Shown piece by piece: positions 1-7,947 of a DNA stretch of 64,000 nt. The translations under genes were made by a program, and so were the position numbers. Source of the stretch: Dokdonia sp. PRO95 (GTDB taxonomy: Bacteria; Bacteroidota; Bacteroidia; Flavobacteriales; Flavobacteriaceae); the NCBI RefSeq assembly GCF_000355805.1, contig NZ_CM001837.1:1826155-1890154 (forward strand), in the 5' to 3' direction. Numbering within the stretch: position 1 is the first letter of the stretch; each line of letters opens with the position of its first letter. The notes under the pieces are model-generated. The model was not told where the DNA came from. It did not search any database and saw only the letters and a program-made list of their open reading frames with translations.

Positions 1-2
1 TT

Positions 3-767
3 ACGGACGTATCCGATAGTGCTAATCCTGCAGACGATACTGGAGCAGGAGATGACCCTACGGTAACTATGTTTGAAGTAGCTAATGTCTCTCTGCAGAA
101 AATGGGAGAGTACGTTGATACTAATCTCAATAATATAGTAGATCAAGGTGACCGTATTGATTACATGTTTACAGTGACAAATACTGGTAATACGCCATTG
201 TTTGACGTAAGTGTTGAGGATAACTTAGTCACTGTAGAAGGAGGTCCAATTGATCTAGCTATAGGGGAGTCTGATAGTGTTACATTTAGCGCTAGTTATA
301 TTCTTACTAATCAAGATGTGGCTAATGGAAGTGTATTAAACACAGCTACTGTTACTGCAAGGACTGCAAATGGAGCCATTGTAACAGATGTTTCGGATGA
401 TCCTACAAACCCTACAGATAATGATGAGAATAATGATGGTGAACCAGATGATCCTACTATTACAGTATTAGATGTAGAACAAGATTTGGAAATATTCAAT
501 GAAATTTCTCCAAATGGCGATGGTGTAAATGAAACTTTTGTTATTCAAGGATTACAAAATTATCCTAACAACGTTCTTCGCATTTATAATAGATGGGGTA
601 ATGTTGTTTTTGAAGAAGCAAACTATCAAAATAACTTTGACGGTACTTCAAACGGTCGAGCAACCGTTGAGAGAGGTGAGAAACTACCAGTAGGTACATA
701 TTATTACCTTCTAGACCTCAATGATGGAAGTTCGGGTCGTGCAGGATGGTTATATATAAACAGATAA
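3..767 (+). CDS. T9SS type B sorted cell-surface protein (5'-truncated)
   Basis: The reading frame is open from the window edge, so the true start lies upstream. What remains is a DUF11-like repeat ([18 protein letters not shown]), a D/N/P-rich linker that looks like a calcium-binding or spacer segment, and a C-terminal gliding-motility-associated (CHU_C, type B) sorting domain marked by [24 protein letters not shown] and PVGTYYYLL. Such domains direct export through the type IX secretion system and surface attachment. The next gene is a PorP/SprF protein, the usual partner of type B substrates. The function of the exported part cannot be told from the fragment; it is probably a long adhesin-like protein. 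Confidence 0.9.
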   Translation, partial: TDVSDSANPADDTGAGDDPTVTMFEVANVSLQKMGEYVDTNLNNIVDQGDRIDYMFTVTNTGNTPLFDVSVEDNLVTVEGGPIDLAIGESDSVTFSASYILTNQDVANGSVLNTATVTARTANGAIVTDVSDDPTNPTDNDENNDGEPDDPTITVLDVEQDLEIFNEISPNGDGVNETFVIQGLQNYPNNVLRIYNRWGNVVFEEANYQNNFDGTSNGRATVERGEKLPVGTYYYLLDLNDGSSGRAGWLYINR

Positions 768-799
768 TTTAAGGTGTATAAGCACTAAAAATAAAAAGT

Positions 800-1714
800 A
801 TGAATATAAAGCTTAGAGTATTAATAGTAGGTTTAGTAGGTCTATCCTTCCAGACGCTATTTGCGCAACAAGATCCTCAGTTTACACAATATATGTACAA
901 TACATTGAGTGTAAATCCAGCATATGCTGGATCTAGAGGTCATGCTTCTGCGATTGGGGTATTGAGATCACAATGGGTTGGTCTAGATGGAGCTCCTAGA
1001 ACACAGACCTTTTCTTTAGACACTCCAATAGGTGAACATGTAGGTCTTGGTCTAGCAATAGCAAATGATGAACTTGGTCCCTCTAAGGAAACGTATCTAG
1101 ATCTTAATTTTTCATATACGATAATGACTTCAGACACTCGTAAGCTTTCGTTTGGCTTAAAAGGTGGTGGACGTTTCTTAGATATTGATTTTTCTAAGGG
1201 TAATGCTCAAAGTGAAGATGTCCTTTTTCAAAATAATGTGAGCGAATTTTTACCTACTCTAGGAGCAGGTGTCTACTGGCATAATGATCGTAACTATCTT
1301 GGATTTTCCATCCCAAATTTATTTACCGATCAAACCTATGACGATATACAGCAAACTGTAGCTGCCGAAAGACTTCACTTATTTATAATAGGAGGTATTG
1401 TCACAGATCTTAGTAGTACGACAAAATTTAAACCAGCTTTCCTTGTAAAGAGTGTTACGGGAGCCCCGCTTATTGTGGATTTATCTGCAAATTTTATGTT
1501 TTATGAAAAGCTAAGATTAGGGCTTTCTTATAGATGGGATGATTCTGTAAGTGGTCTTGCTGGATTCCAGATAACACCACAGCTATTGGTAGGGTATTCT
1601 TATGATTATACTACTACAGAACTACAGCGATTTAATACTGGAAGCCATGAGATTACAATGAGATTTGATCTTATCTCAAAAACAAAGAAAATTAAATCAC
1701 CTCGTTTCTTTTAA
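800..1714 (+). CDS. PorP/SprF family type IX secretion outer-membrane protein
   Basis: 304 aa. A signal peptide (about residues 1-22, ending LFAQ) precedes the family hallmark QDPQFTQYMYNTLSVNPAYAGSRG, followed by alternating beta-barrel strands to the C-terminus. SprF in Flavobacterium johnsoniae is needed for secretion of the type B CTD protein SprB, and each PorP/SprF paralogue is thought to serve the type B protein encoded next to it. Here that is the gene ending 32 bp upstream. The OmpA-family gene follows after only 10 bp, so the three probably form one operon closed by the terminator at 3721. Confidence 0.93.
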   Translation: MNIKLRVLIVGLVGLSFQTLFAQQDPQFTQYMYNTLSVNPAYAGSRGHASAIGVLRSQWVGLDGAPRTQTFSLDTPIGEHVGLGLAIANDELGPSKETYLDLNFSYTIMTSDTRKLSFGLKGGGRFLDIDFSKGNAQSEDVLFQNNVSEFLPTLGAGVYWHNDRNYLGFSIPNLFTDQTYDDIQQTVAAERLHLFIIGGIVTDLSSTTKFKPAFLVKSVTGAPLIVDLSANFMFYEKLRLGLSYRWDDSVSGLAGFQITPQLLVGYSYDYTTTELQRFNTGSHEITMRFDLISKTKKIKSPRFF

Positions 1715-1724
1715 ATTATAAATA

Positions 1725-3683
1725 ATGACAAAGAATATTACGATACTTCTGCTACTTTTTTCTGTTTCTCTCTTTGCACAGAAAACATACAAAAACGCAG
1801 ATAAGCTATTTGAACAAATGCGCTATGTTGAAGCGGCAGCTGTTTATGAGAAAGCAATAGATAGAGGAGATAACTCTATGGTACTCCTGCAGAAAGCTGG
1901 AGATTCATATTACTTTAATACTAATATGGAGGAGGCTTATAAGTGGTATGATCTGCTTGTTAGTCAATATAGAGATGAAGTCGATGCTGAGTATTTATTT
2001 CGATTTGCACACTCACTTCAGGGTATTGGAGATTATAAAGCCGCAAAAAAATGGATGAAAGCTTTCGCGAAAGCATCATCTAAAAATGATAAACGTATTG
2101 ATGATTATGCTCAGAAAGAACGTACTCTGGCAGATGTGCTAGCGATTCCTGCGCAATTTGAGCTTAAAAACTTGTCAATAAATACAGCGTATTCAGATTT
2201 TGGACCTACATATTATGGATCTAAACTAGTATACTCATCTGCGGTAGATACATCTTATTATATAAAAAGAAGGTACCACTGGAATGACCAACCTTTTTTA
2301 GACTTCTATATAGGTCAAATAAATGCCGCCGAAAATGAAGTGAAGCGAGAGGATATTTTTTCGGACGTTATCAATACAAAGTATCATGAAGCCACTATAG
2401 CTTTCGCAAAAGATGGAAAACGTATATACTTTACGAGGAATAATTATGATGGTGATTTGAGAAGGGGAGAGGATGGAGTTAGTCATCTCAAATTATATAC
2501 TGCTAAGAGGAATGATAGTGTAGGAGCCAAAGATGATTGGCTAGATGTGCGCGAGTTACCTTTTAATAGCAGTGAGTATTCTACAGGTCACCCAGCACTT
2601 AGTGAAGATGGTACAAAGTTGTATTTTGTGTCAGACATGCCTGGGACTATAGGAGCAACAGATATTTTTGTAGTTGACATCTTGGGTGATAATAATTATT
2701 CTGCACCCCAAAACTTAGGTCCTAAAGTAAATACTTCTGGAAGAGAAATGTTTCCTTATATAGAAAATCAAGTAATGTATTTTGCTTCAGATGGACACTT
2801 AGGTGTTGGTGGGTTAGATGTTTTTGAGAGCGATATAGGTAACAATACTTTTTCAATTCCACGTAATTTGGGAAAACCACTCAATAGTCAGCTAGATGAT
2901 TTTGGTTTCATTATTAATGAGAGTGGAGAGCAAGGGTTTGTATGCTCAAACAGAGAAGGAGGAGTGGGTGACGATGATATTTATGCAATACAGCGTATTC
3001 CTTTAGAAGATGTTGTAAAGAATTGTAAGCAGCTAGTTAAAGGTTATGTCGTTAATAGCCGTACGCAGGAACGTATAGCGGATGCTACAGTTTCTTTGTA
3101 TGGGGAGAATGGAGTTAAACTTTCTGAAACCGTAAGTAAAAGTAATGGAGATTATGTTTTTAATTTTGACCTGGACTGTGCTGAGCAATATGATATAAAA
3201 GTGAACAAATTAGGATACACTCCTAATTCAAAAAATATTGTTACTTCTAGTATCTCCTCAGAAACTATAGTACCCCTAGATCTTGAGACGTTAAGCGAGC
3301 TCATTGTGGAAGATAGTGGTCAACTTAAAATTAAGGTTGGGATTATATTTTTTGACCTCGATAAGGACTACATACGTCCGGACGCTGCTATGGAGCTCAA
3401 CAAGATTGTAACACTGATGTCTCAGCAGCCATCTATGGAAATTAGAATTGAATCTCATACAGATGCTCGTGCAGATGATAGTTATAATATGGAGCTATCG
3501 CAACGAAGAGCAGTCTCAACTAAAAATTACCTGATAAGACAAGGGATAGCAAAAGAGAGAATACTGTCTGCTCAAGGTTTTGGAGAAACAAGATTACTTA
3601 ATGAATGTTCTAATGGAGTGCAATGTGATGAAGTACAACATCAAATAAATAGAAGGTCTGAGTTTATTATAGAGAAAATGTAA
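1725..3683 (+). CDS. OmpA-family protein with TPR, PD40 propeller and carboxypeptidase-regulatory-like domains (PorE-like)
   Basis: 652 aa with signal peptide (about 1-18, ending LFAQ). Domains in order: TPR-like helices (about 20-130), WD40-like PD40 beta-propeller repeats (about 150-425, e.g. GHPALSEDGTKLYFVSD), a carboxypeptidase-regulatory-like fold (about 435-520, GYVVNSRTQERIADATVSLYG) and an OmpA peptidoglycan-binding domain (about 535-650, IRIESHTDARADDSYNMELSQRRA). This order matches PorE-type proteins that tie the type IX machinery to peptidoglycan. It sits in the PorP/SprF operon. One copy of the 14-bp palindrome (2061-2074) encodes AFAKA in the TPR region. Whether it is the general PorE or a paralogue dedicated to this substrate is not clear. 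Confidence 0.9.
   Translation: MTKNITILLLLFSVSLFAQKTYKNADKLFEQMRYVEAAAVYEKAIDRGDNSMVLLQKAGDSYYFNTNMEEAYKWYDLLVSQYRDEVDAEYLFRFAHSLQGIGDYKAAKKWMKAFAKASSKNDKRIDDYAQKERTLADVLAIPAQFELKNLSINTAYSDFGPTYYGSKLVYSSAVDTSYYIKRRYHWNDQPFLDFYIGQINAAENEVKREDIFSDVINTKYHEATIAFAKDGKRIYFTRNNYDGDLRRGEDGVSHLKLYTAKRNDSVGAKDDWLDVRELPFNSSEYSTGHPALSEDGTKLYFVSDMPGTIGATDIFVVDILGDNNYSAPQNLGPKVNTSGREMFPYIENQVMYFASDGHLGVGGLDVFESDIGNNTFSIPRNLGKPLNSQLDDFGFIINESGEQGFVCSNREGGVGDDDIYAIQRIPLEDVVKNCKQLVKGYVVNSRTQERIADATVSLYGENGVKLSETVSKSNGDYVFNFDLDCAEQYDIKVNKLGYTPNSKNIVTSSISSETIVPLDLETLSELIVEDSGQLKIKVGIIFFDLDKDYIRPDAAMELNKIVTLMSQQPSMEIRIESHTDARADDSYNMELSQRRAVSTKNYLIRQGIAKERILSAQGFGETRLLNECSNGVQCDEVQHQINRRSEFIIEKM
2061..2074. repeat. 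GCTTTCGCGAAAGC palindrome, copy 1 (in OmpA-family gene)
   Basis: Perfect 14-bp palindrome inside the coding sequence, read as AFAKA in the context MKAFAKASS. It lies in the variable region after the TPR helices. Confidence 0.95.
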
Positions 3684-3720
3684 TTAATTAAAAACAGACG
3701 ATTACCTACAAAGTAAAAAA

Positions 3721-3749
3721 GCTCTCAATCTAGATTGAGAGCTTTTTTA
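3721..3749 (+). terminator. Rho-independent terminator after the PorP/OmpA operon
   Basis: An 11-bp perfect inverted repeat GCTCTCAATCT/AGATTGAGAGC is followed by TTTTTT, 37 bp after the OmpA-family stop codon. The A-run just upstream would also let it work on the minus strand. Confidence 0.9.
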
Positions 3750-4050
3750 TGCTTAATAACTAAATGAGATTTTTGAGATGTACTGGTGTTTTTGACGCTG
3801 AAAAACACGAGATATAGTACTGAAGAATTATTTTTTCACAATAATGAGGTGTTTCTATTAAAAAAGTATCAAGGTAGTAAGAAATTACAGCATACTTTCA
3901 TATACTTGCTATCTCAAAAGATTTCACAATAACGTGAAGTAATTATTTTGTGATAAAATTAGATGTATTTCATTCAAATTTTGGTGTAAGTACCTTGCTT
4001 TATAAATTACATACTAAATTAATTGTAATTAAAATAAGACGATGCTTTTC

Positions 4051-4058
4051 TATATTTG
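4051..4058 (+). promoter_or_regulatory. Putative -7 box for the exbB operon
   Basis: TATATTTG matches the Bacteroidota TAnnTTTG -7 consensus. The nearest TTG (4023-4025) is 25 nt upstream, longer than the usual 19-21 nt, so the -33 element is weak. The predicted leader is about 60 nt. Confidence 0.45.
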
Positions 4059-4124
4059 TTACAGATAATCTAATTAATTACTATATTTAACCCTTTACTA
4101 ATTTAAACTTTAAGATCAAGAGCA

Positions 4125-4919
4125 ATGAAAAAATTATTCTCTATCATGGCAGTTGCCGCTGTAGTAGTGTTAAGCACATTCACAGCAAACGCCAGTAACG
4201 CACAAACAACCCTTCCAGTACAAATCCAACAAATTGTTGCGAATGTAGATGCTGGTGCATCTTTTCAAGAAGAAGCTGCCGCAGAAGAGCTTTCTTTTAC
4301 GCAGGATTTGAAAAAACGATTCATTGAAGGAGGTCCTGGATTCATGGGGATTGTACTTTTATGTCTTATTTTAGGACTTGCAATTGCTATTGAGCGTATT
4401 ATATATCTTAACCTAGCATCTACTAACACTAAGAAGTTAGCTCAAGATGTTGAAGATGCATTAAATAGTGGTGGTGTTGAAGCTGCAAAAGAAGTATGTC
4501 GTAACACTAAGGGCCCTGTTGCTTCTATCTACTACCAAGGTCTTGACCGTGTAGATGAAGGAGTAGAAGCTGCTGAAAAAGCTGTTGTAGCTTATGGTGG
4601 TGTTCAAATGGGACAACTTGAAAAGAACGTATCTTGGATTTCATTATTTATCGCACTTGCACCAATGCTTGGTTTCATGGGTACGGTAATCGGTATGATT
4701 CAAGCCTTTGATAGAATTGAAGCAGCAGGTGATATGAATCCAGCACTTGTAGCAGGAGGTATTAAAGTAGCACTTCTTACAACAGTATTCGGACTGATTG
4801 TGGCTATTATTCTTCAAATATTCTATAACTATATTATTGCAAAAATTGACAGTATCGTAAACGATATGGAAGATGCATCAATCACATTGATGGACATGCT
4901 TGTACGTTACAAGAAGTAA
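4125..4919 (+). CDS. exbB: MotA/TolQ/ExbB proton channel family protein
   Basis: 264 aa. An N-terminal signal-like segment (about 1-27) precedes the ExbB core with three membrane helices (about 73-93, 170-194, 213-238). The conserved C-terminal helices read LFIALAPMLGFMGTVIGMI and ALLTTVFGLIVAI. ExbB forms the pentameric inner-membrane channel that, with ExbD, converts proton motive force into energy for TonB-dependent outer-membrane transport. It heads a four-gene run with a small TM protein and two ExbD proteins, closed by the terminator at 6525. A channel for another envelope machine cannot be excluded. Confidence 0.92.
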   Translation: MKKLFSIMAVAAVVVLSTFTANASNAQTTLPVQIQQIVANVDAGASFQEEAAAEELSFTQDLKKRFIEGGPGFMGIVLLCLILGLAIAIERIIYLNLASTNTKKLAQDVEDALNSGGVEAAKEVCRNTKGPVASIYYQGLDRVDEGVEAAEKAVVAYGGVQMGQLEKNVSWISLFIALAPMLGFMGTVIGMIQAFDRIEAAGDMNPALVAGGIKVALLTTVFGLIVAIILQIFYNYIIAKIDSIVNDMEDASITLMDMLVRYKK

Positions 4920-4950
4920 TATATAGTAATCTTAAAAATTCATACATATT

Positions 4951-5385
4951 ATGGGATTACATAAAATTTTAAAAATCATTGTTGGTATCGTAGGTATCGC
5001 AGCACTTGTTGTTGCTGGTATGGTATGGGCAAACAATGAAGCCATCGTAGGTGGTGATTCACAGAACCTTGTTGATATTATGATTCTCCTCGCTTGGATA
5101 GTTATAGGTATCGCAATAGTGCTCGTAGCGATTTTTGTTGTCAAAGGTCTATTTTCGGGTAACGCAAAGAATACACTAATAGGTGCTGGAGCATTCTTGT
5201 TAGTAGTTGCTATATCTTACTTCGCAGCAAGTGGAGCAGAAGAAGTTGCAATGAAAGACGGAGAAATGCTATCTGCTAGTGGTTCACAATGGGTAAGCGC
5301 TGGTATTAATGCATTCTTTATTCTTGCAGCAATTGCAATTGTACTTATGCTAGTATCAGGAGCTAAGAAACTTGTAAATAAATAA
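4951..5385 (+). CDS. Small membrane protein between exbB and exbD
   Basis: 144 aa with about four hydrophobic helices (near residues 6-24, 46-68, 76-92, 115-138) and no enzymatic motif. It starts 31 bp after exbB and ends 2 bp before the first exbD, so it is almost certainly co-transcribed and probably an accessory subunit of the ExbB/ExbD complex. Members of Bacteroidota often carry such a small TM protein here; its molecular role is unknown to me. Confidence 0.8.
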   Translation: MGLHKILKIIVGIVGIAALVVAGMVWANNEAIVGGDSQNLVDIMILLAWIVIGIAIVLVAIFVVKGLFSGNAKNTLIGAGAFLLVVAISYFAASGAEEVAMKDGEMLSASGSQWVSAGINAFFILAAIAIVLMLVSGAKKLVNK

Positions 5386-5387
5386 TT

Positions 5388-6002
5388 ATGGCTAGGAGAA
5401 ATGCACCAGAAATTAATGCAGGGTCTATGGCAGACATCGCATTCTTACTACTTATCTTCTTCTTGGTAACTACTACCATTGAAAAAGATAGAGGTCTAGT
5501 AAGAGCGTTACCGCCAGAGCAACCTGAGAATGTGGAGCCTCCTATCATTAAAGAAAAAAACCTTTTTGTAGTTATCGTAAATAAAAACGATGAGCTTTTG
5601 GTTGAAGATAAGCCTATGGAGATCAAAGATCTCCAAGAGGCAGCTATCGCCTTCTTAGATAATGGAGGTGTACCGAAAGGGCAAGAAGGGTATTGTGATT
5701 ACTGTCAAGGAGAGCGCGACCCTAGTTCGTCAGACTTTCCAGACAAGGCTATTGTAACTGTAAAAAATGACCGTGAGACATCTTACGATACGTACATTAC
5801 AGTTCAAAATGAGCTAGTAGGAGCATACAATTCTTTACGTGATAGAGAGTCACAACGTTTATACGGTTGGAAATTTACTGAAGTAAAGAAAGCTATAGAC
5901 GAAGGAGTGTATAAAGGAAACGAAGAGAGTGCAAAAGAAAAACTTGATGTTATCAAGAAAATGTATCCTCAGAAACTTTCTGAAATAGATCCTCAATCAT
6001 AA
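5388..6002 (+). CDS. exbD: ExbD/TolR family biopolymer transport protein (first copy)
   Basis: 204 aa. The N-terminal motif GSMADIAFLLLIFFLVTTTI contains the single membrane helix with the proton-relay Asp (D16), followed by a periplasmic domain. This copy is longer than the usual 130-150 aa. It carries an insertion with a CxxC pair (GYCDYCQGERDPSSS, C103 and C106), absent from the second ExbD and suggesting a disulfide or metal site in the periplasm. It is co-transcribed with exbB. Confidence 0.92.
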   Translation: MARRNAPEINAGSMADIAFLLLIFFLVTTTIEKDRGLVRALPPEQPENVEPPIIKEKNLFVVIVNKNDELLVEDKPMEIKDLQEAAIAFLDNGGVPKGQEGYCDYCQGERDPSSSDFPDKAIVTVKNDRETSYDTYITVQNELVGAYNSLRDRESQRLYGWKFTEVKKAIDEGVYKGNEESAKEKLDVIKKMYPQKLSEIDPQS

Positions 6003-6026
6003 GTAGAATTATAAAATAAAAATATT

Positions 6027-6500
6027 ATGTCAAAATTTAAAAAAGGTGGGTCAAAAGAGTTACCAGCGGTAAACACGGCTTCCCTACCAGATATTGTATT
6101 TATGTTATTATTCTTCTTCATGGTGGCTACAGTGTTACGTAAAAATGACGTAAAAGTAGCGCAAATTTTACCAGCAGCAGATCAAACAGAGAAGCTACAA
6201 AAGGACAGAAGTGTTTACATCTTCGGAGGGAAACCTGGAGAGGGATACAAGCAGTTCGGTACAGAGGGTAAAATTCAAATAGGAGACAAATTCGTAAATA
6301 TAAACGAAGTACAACCTGCTATTCTTGAAGAGCGTGAAAAGCTTAGAGATGAGCTTAAAGATCGTGTTATGGTTGCCTTTAAAGTTGATAAGGAAACTAA
6401 TTCAGGTTTAGTATATGATGTGAAGCAGGAGCTTAGACAAGCAAACATGCTTAAAGTAATTTATATTACTACACAAACGGAGGATGCTGTATCGCAATAA
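6027..6500 (+). CDS. exbD: ExbD/TolR family biopolymer transport protein (second copy)
   Basis: 157 aa. The N-terminal helix LPDIVFMLLFFFMVATVL carries the conserved Asp (D22), followed by a periplasmic domain ending KVIYITTQTE. It starts 24 bp after the first ExbD gene. Two unequal ExbD proteins next to one ExbB suggest a heterodimeric ExbD inside the ExbB pentamer, an arrangement common in Bacteroidota. Confidence 0.92.
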   Translation: MSKFKKGGSKELPAVNTASLPDIVFMLLFFFMVATVLRKNDVKVAQILPAADQTEKLQKDRSVYIFGGKPGEGYKQFGTEGKIQIGDKFVNINEVQPAILEEREKLRDELKDRVMVAFKVDKETNSGLVYDVKQELRQANMLKVIYITTQTEDAVSQ

Positions 6501-6524
6501 TCCGATATTAAATTAGTAAAAAAA

Positions 6525-6553
6525 CGTCTTGAGGCAACTCAAGGCGTTTTTTT
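6525..6553 (+). terminator. Rho-independent terminator after the exbB-exbD-exbD operon
   Basis: Stem CGTCTTGAG/CTCAAGGCG (one G-U pair) with loop GCAA, followed by TTTTTTTA, starting 24 bp after the stop codon. Confidence 0.9.
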
Positions 6554-6580
6554 ATTTTTAATACTCATTATCATTTCTCT

Positions 6581-6588
6581 TATATTTG
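6581..6588 (+). promoter_or_regulatory. Putative -7 box for the porT-like gene
   Basis: TATATTTG matches TAnnTTTG and lies just after the exbD terminator, 16 nt before the TTG start. No clear -33 TTG is visible. Confidence 0.5.
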
Positions 6589-6604
6589 TTAGAAATTCTT
6601 CCAC

Positions 6605-7306
6605 TTGAAATACTACTTGTTTTTGTCCATTTTATTTCTCACTTCTTGCTTACTGGCGCAGGAAGAAGTTGTGCTATATGAGGAAGATGTAGATTCTTTG
6701 TATCGAGAAGATCAAGTTTATGTAGGTGTTACTTTTAATTTAATAAGTAATAAGCCAACAGATTTTAAACAAAATGGTCTCAGTGCTGGAATACAAGCTG
6801 GAGTTATTAGAGATTTTCCTATTAATAAGAGGCGTAATAAGGCAATAGGTCTAGGAATAGGTCTTGCGGTGGATACCTATAATCAAAACTTGTTTATAGA
6901 TGAAGCGATTACTGATATGGTGACTAATTATGAAATTCTCGATGACCAGGTTGATGAGGATGTCAATAGATTTACAACATATACCCTTGAGTTTCCAATC
7001 GAATATAGGTGGCGCACATCGACCCCAACTAAATACAGCTTTTGGCGTATACATGCCGGCTTAAAGTTGGGTTACTTATTTAGGTTTAAATCCACTTTTC
7101 AAGACAATAACCTTAATGTTGTCCGTACTGATTTGCCAGAGGTAAATAGCTTCCAATACGGGCCCTCATTCTCTTTTGGTTATGGAGCCTTTAATTTTCA
7201 AGGATATTATGGTTTGAGTACCCTGTTCAATGATGAGGCGCAAATAGATGCTAGTAGCGTTAATCTTCAAGTCATTAGATTGGGATTGGTTTTTTACTTC
7301 TTATAG
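6605..7306 (+). CDS. PorT-family outer-membrane beta-barrel protein
   Basis: 233 aa from a TTG start; no in-frame ATG precedes the signal peptide (about 1-19, ending LLAQ), so TTG is preferred. The rest is beta-barrel-like with alternating strands and a terminal aromatic residue (LGLVFYFL). Features such as GLGIGLAVDTYNQNL, EFPIEYRWRTSTPTKYSFWRIHAGLKLGYLF and FSFGYGAFNFQGYYGLSTLFN fit the PorT/SprT family required for type IX secretion. It is a single-gene unit downstream of the exbD terminator. Family assignment is by recognition only; a generic barrel remains possible. Confidence 0.7.
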   Translation: MKYYLFLSILFLTSCLLAQEEVVLYEEDVDSLYREDQVYVGVTFNLISNKPTDFKQNGLSAGIQAGVIRDFPINKRRNKAIGLGIGLAVDTYNQNLFIDEAITDMVTNYEILDDQVDEDVNRFTTYTLEFPIEYRWRTSTPTKYSFWRIHAGLKLGYLFRFKSTFQDNNLNVVRTDLPEVNSFQYGPSFSFGYGAFNFQGYYGLSTLFNDEAQIDASSVNLQVIRLGLVFYFL

Positions 7307-7310
7307 GAGT

Positions 7311-7328
7311 ACGCTTTCGCGAAAGCGT
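7311..7328. repeat. Palindrome copy 2, 18-bp form, between convergent genes
   Basis: ACGCTTTCGCGAAAGCGT is a perfect 18-bp palindrome beginning 5 bp after the porT-like stop and 14 bp from the stop of the convergent gene. There is no T-run, so it is not a classical terminator. Confidence 0.95.
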
Positions 7329-7341
7329 GACAACAATCCTA

Positions 7342-7947
7342 CTACAACCAGTAAGGGTAGACTAGAAATTGTGAAGTAGCTCCCAAAATAAATCCTATTA
7401 TAAGTTCAATAGGTGTATGAGCTCTTGCATCTAGCCTAGATGTAGCCGTTGCGCCACAAGCAAAAATTCCAAATGCAATCCAATATAACATATTAGACCC
7501 ATAGTGAAGGCTGAGTCCCATTACAAAAAATAAGACCCCTGAGAGACCTATCATATGTAGACTAGCTTTAAATTTAAAAAGTGATAATAAGAATGCTCCT
7601 GAACTAGCTCCAAGAATGCCTATAAAAAAATAGTAAAGTGCTGGTATCTCATAGCCGTCAAATATTAATTTTATTAATACAAACGTAAATACCATTTGCA
7701 TGAGTAGAGGCCATTTACGCTCTCTTACATCCTTGAGGTGTATGCTTGTGACCAGTTGAAGGTTTTTGAGCATATAGAAGCTTAAAATGGGAATTACGGT
7801 GGTCATTATGGCTGCCGCAAAAAGTTTTGAGTATACAAACTCTTTGTTGAAATATCGTGGTGATATGTAGAAGTAGTAGAGTACACCACTCAAAGGCATG
7901 AATAGTGGGTGAAAAATATAAGAAAAGCTACGTATGAAAAATTTCAT
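7342..7947 (-). CDS. Multi-pass membrane protein, PAP2-like
   Basis: 201 aa with about six hydrophobic helices. The C-terminal part reads ATSRLDARAHTPIELIIGFILGA, reminiscent of the SR-x-H ... G motif order of PAP2 lipid phosphatases, though the canonical KX6RP and SGH motifs are not clear. It overlaps rpoN by one base (TAATG), so it is translationally coupled to it. In Bacteroidota this family is usually annotated as PAP2-like or hypothetical. A lipid or undecaprenyl phosphatase role is only a guess. Confidence 0.75.
   Translation of the reverse strand: MKFFIRSFSYIFHPLFMPLSGVLYYFYISPRYFNKEFVYSKLFAAAIMTTVIPILSFYMLKNLQLVTSIHLKDVRERKWPLLMQMVFTFVLIKLIFDGYEIPALYYFFIGILGASSGAFLLSLFKFKASLHMIGLSGVLFFVMGLSLHYGSNMLYWIAFGIFACGATATSRLDARAHTPIELIIGFILGATSQFLVYPYWL

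Larger units (their letters stand above)
3684..4124. other. 441-bp intergenic region upstream of the exbB operon
   Basis: No plausible gene. It holds the terminator at 3721-3749, then a very AT-rich stretch. The 11-mer TTTCACAATAA occurs twice (3834-3844 and 3922-3932). The second copy overlaps an inverted repeat TTCAC-N6-GTGAA (3923-3938) and is followed by an imperfect reverse copy TTATTTTGTGATAAA (3943-3957). A -7-like box TATATTTG lies at 4051-4058. This looks like a regulated promoter region. Confidence 0.6.

Noticed and set aside
7311-7328. The palindrome as a classical rho-independent terminator
   Set aside because: No following T-run at any copy, and nine copies lie inside coding sequences.
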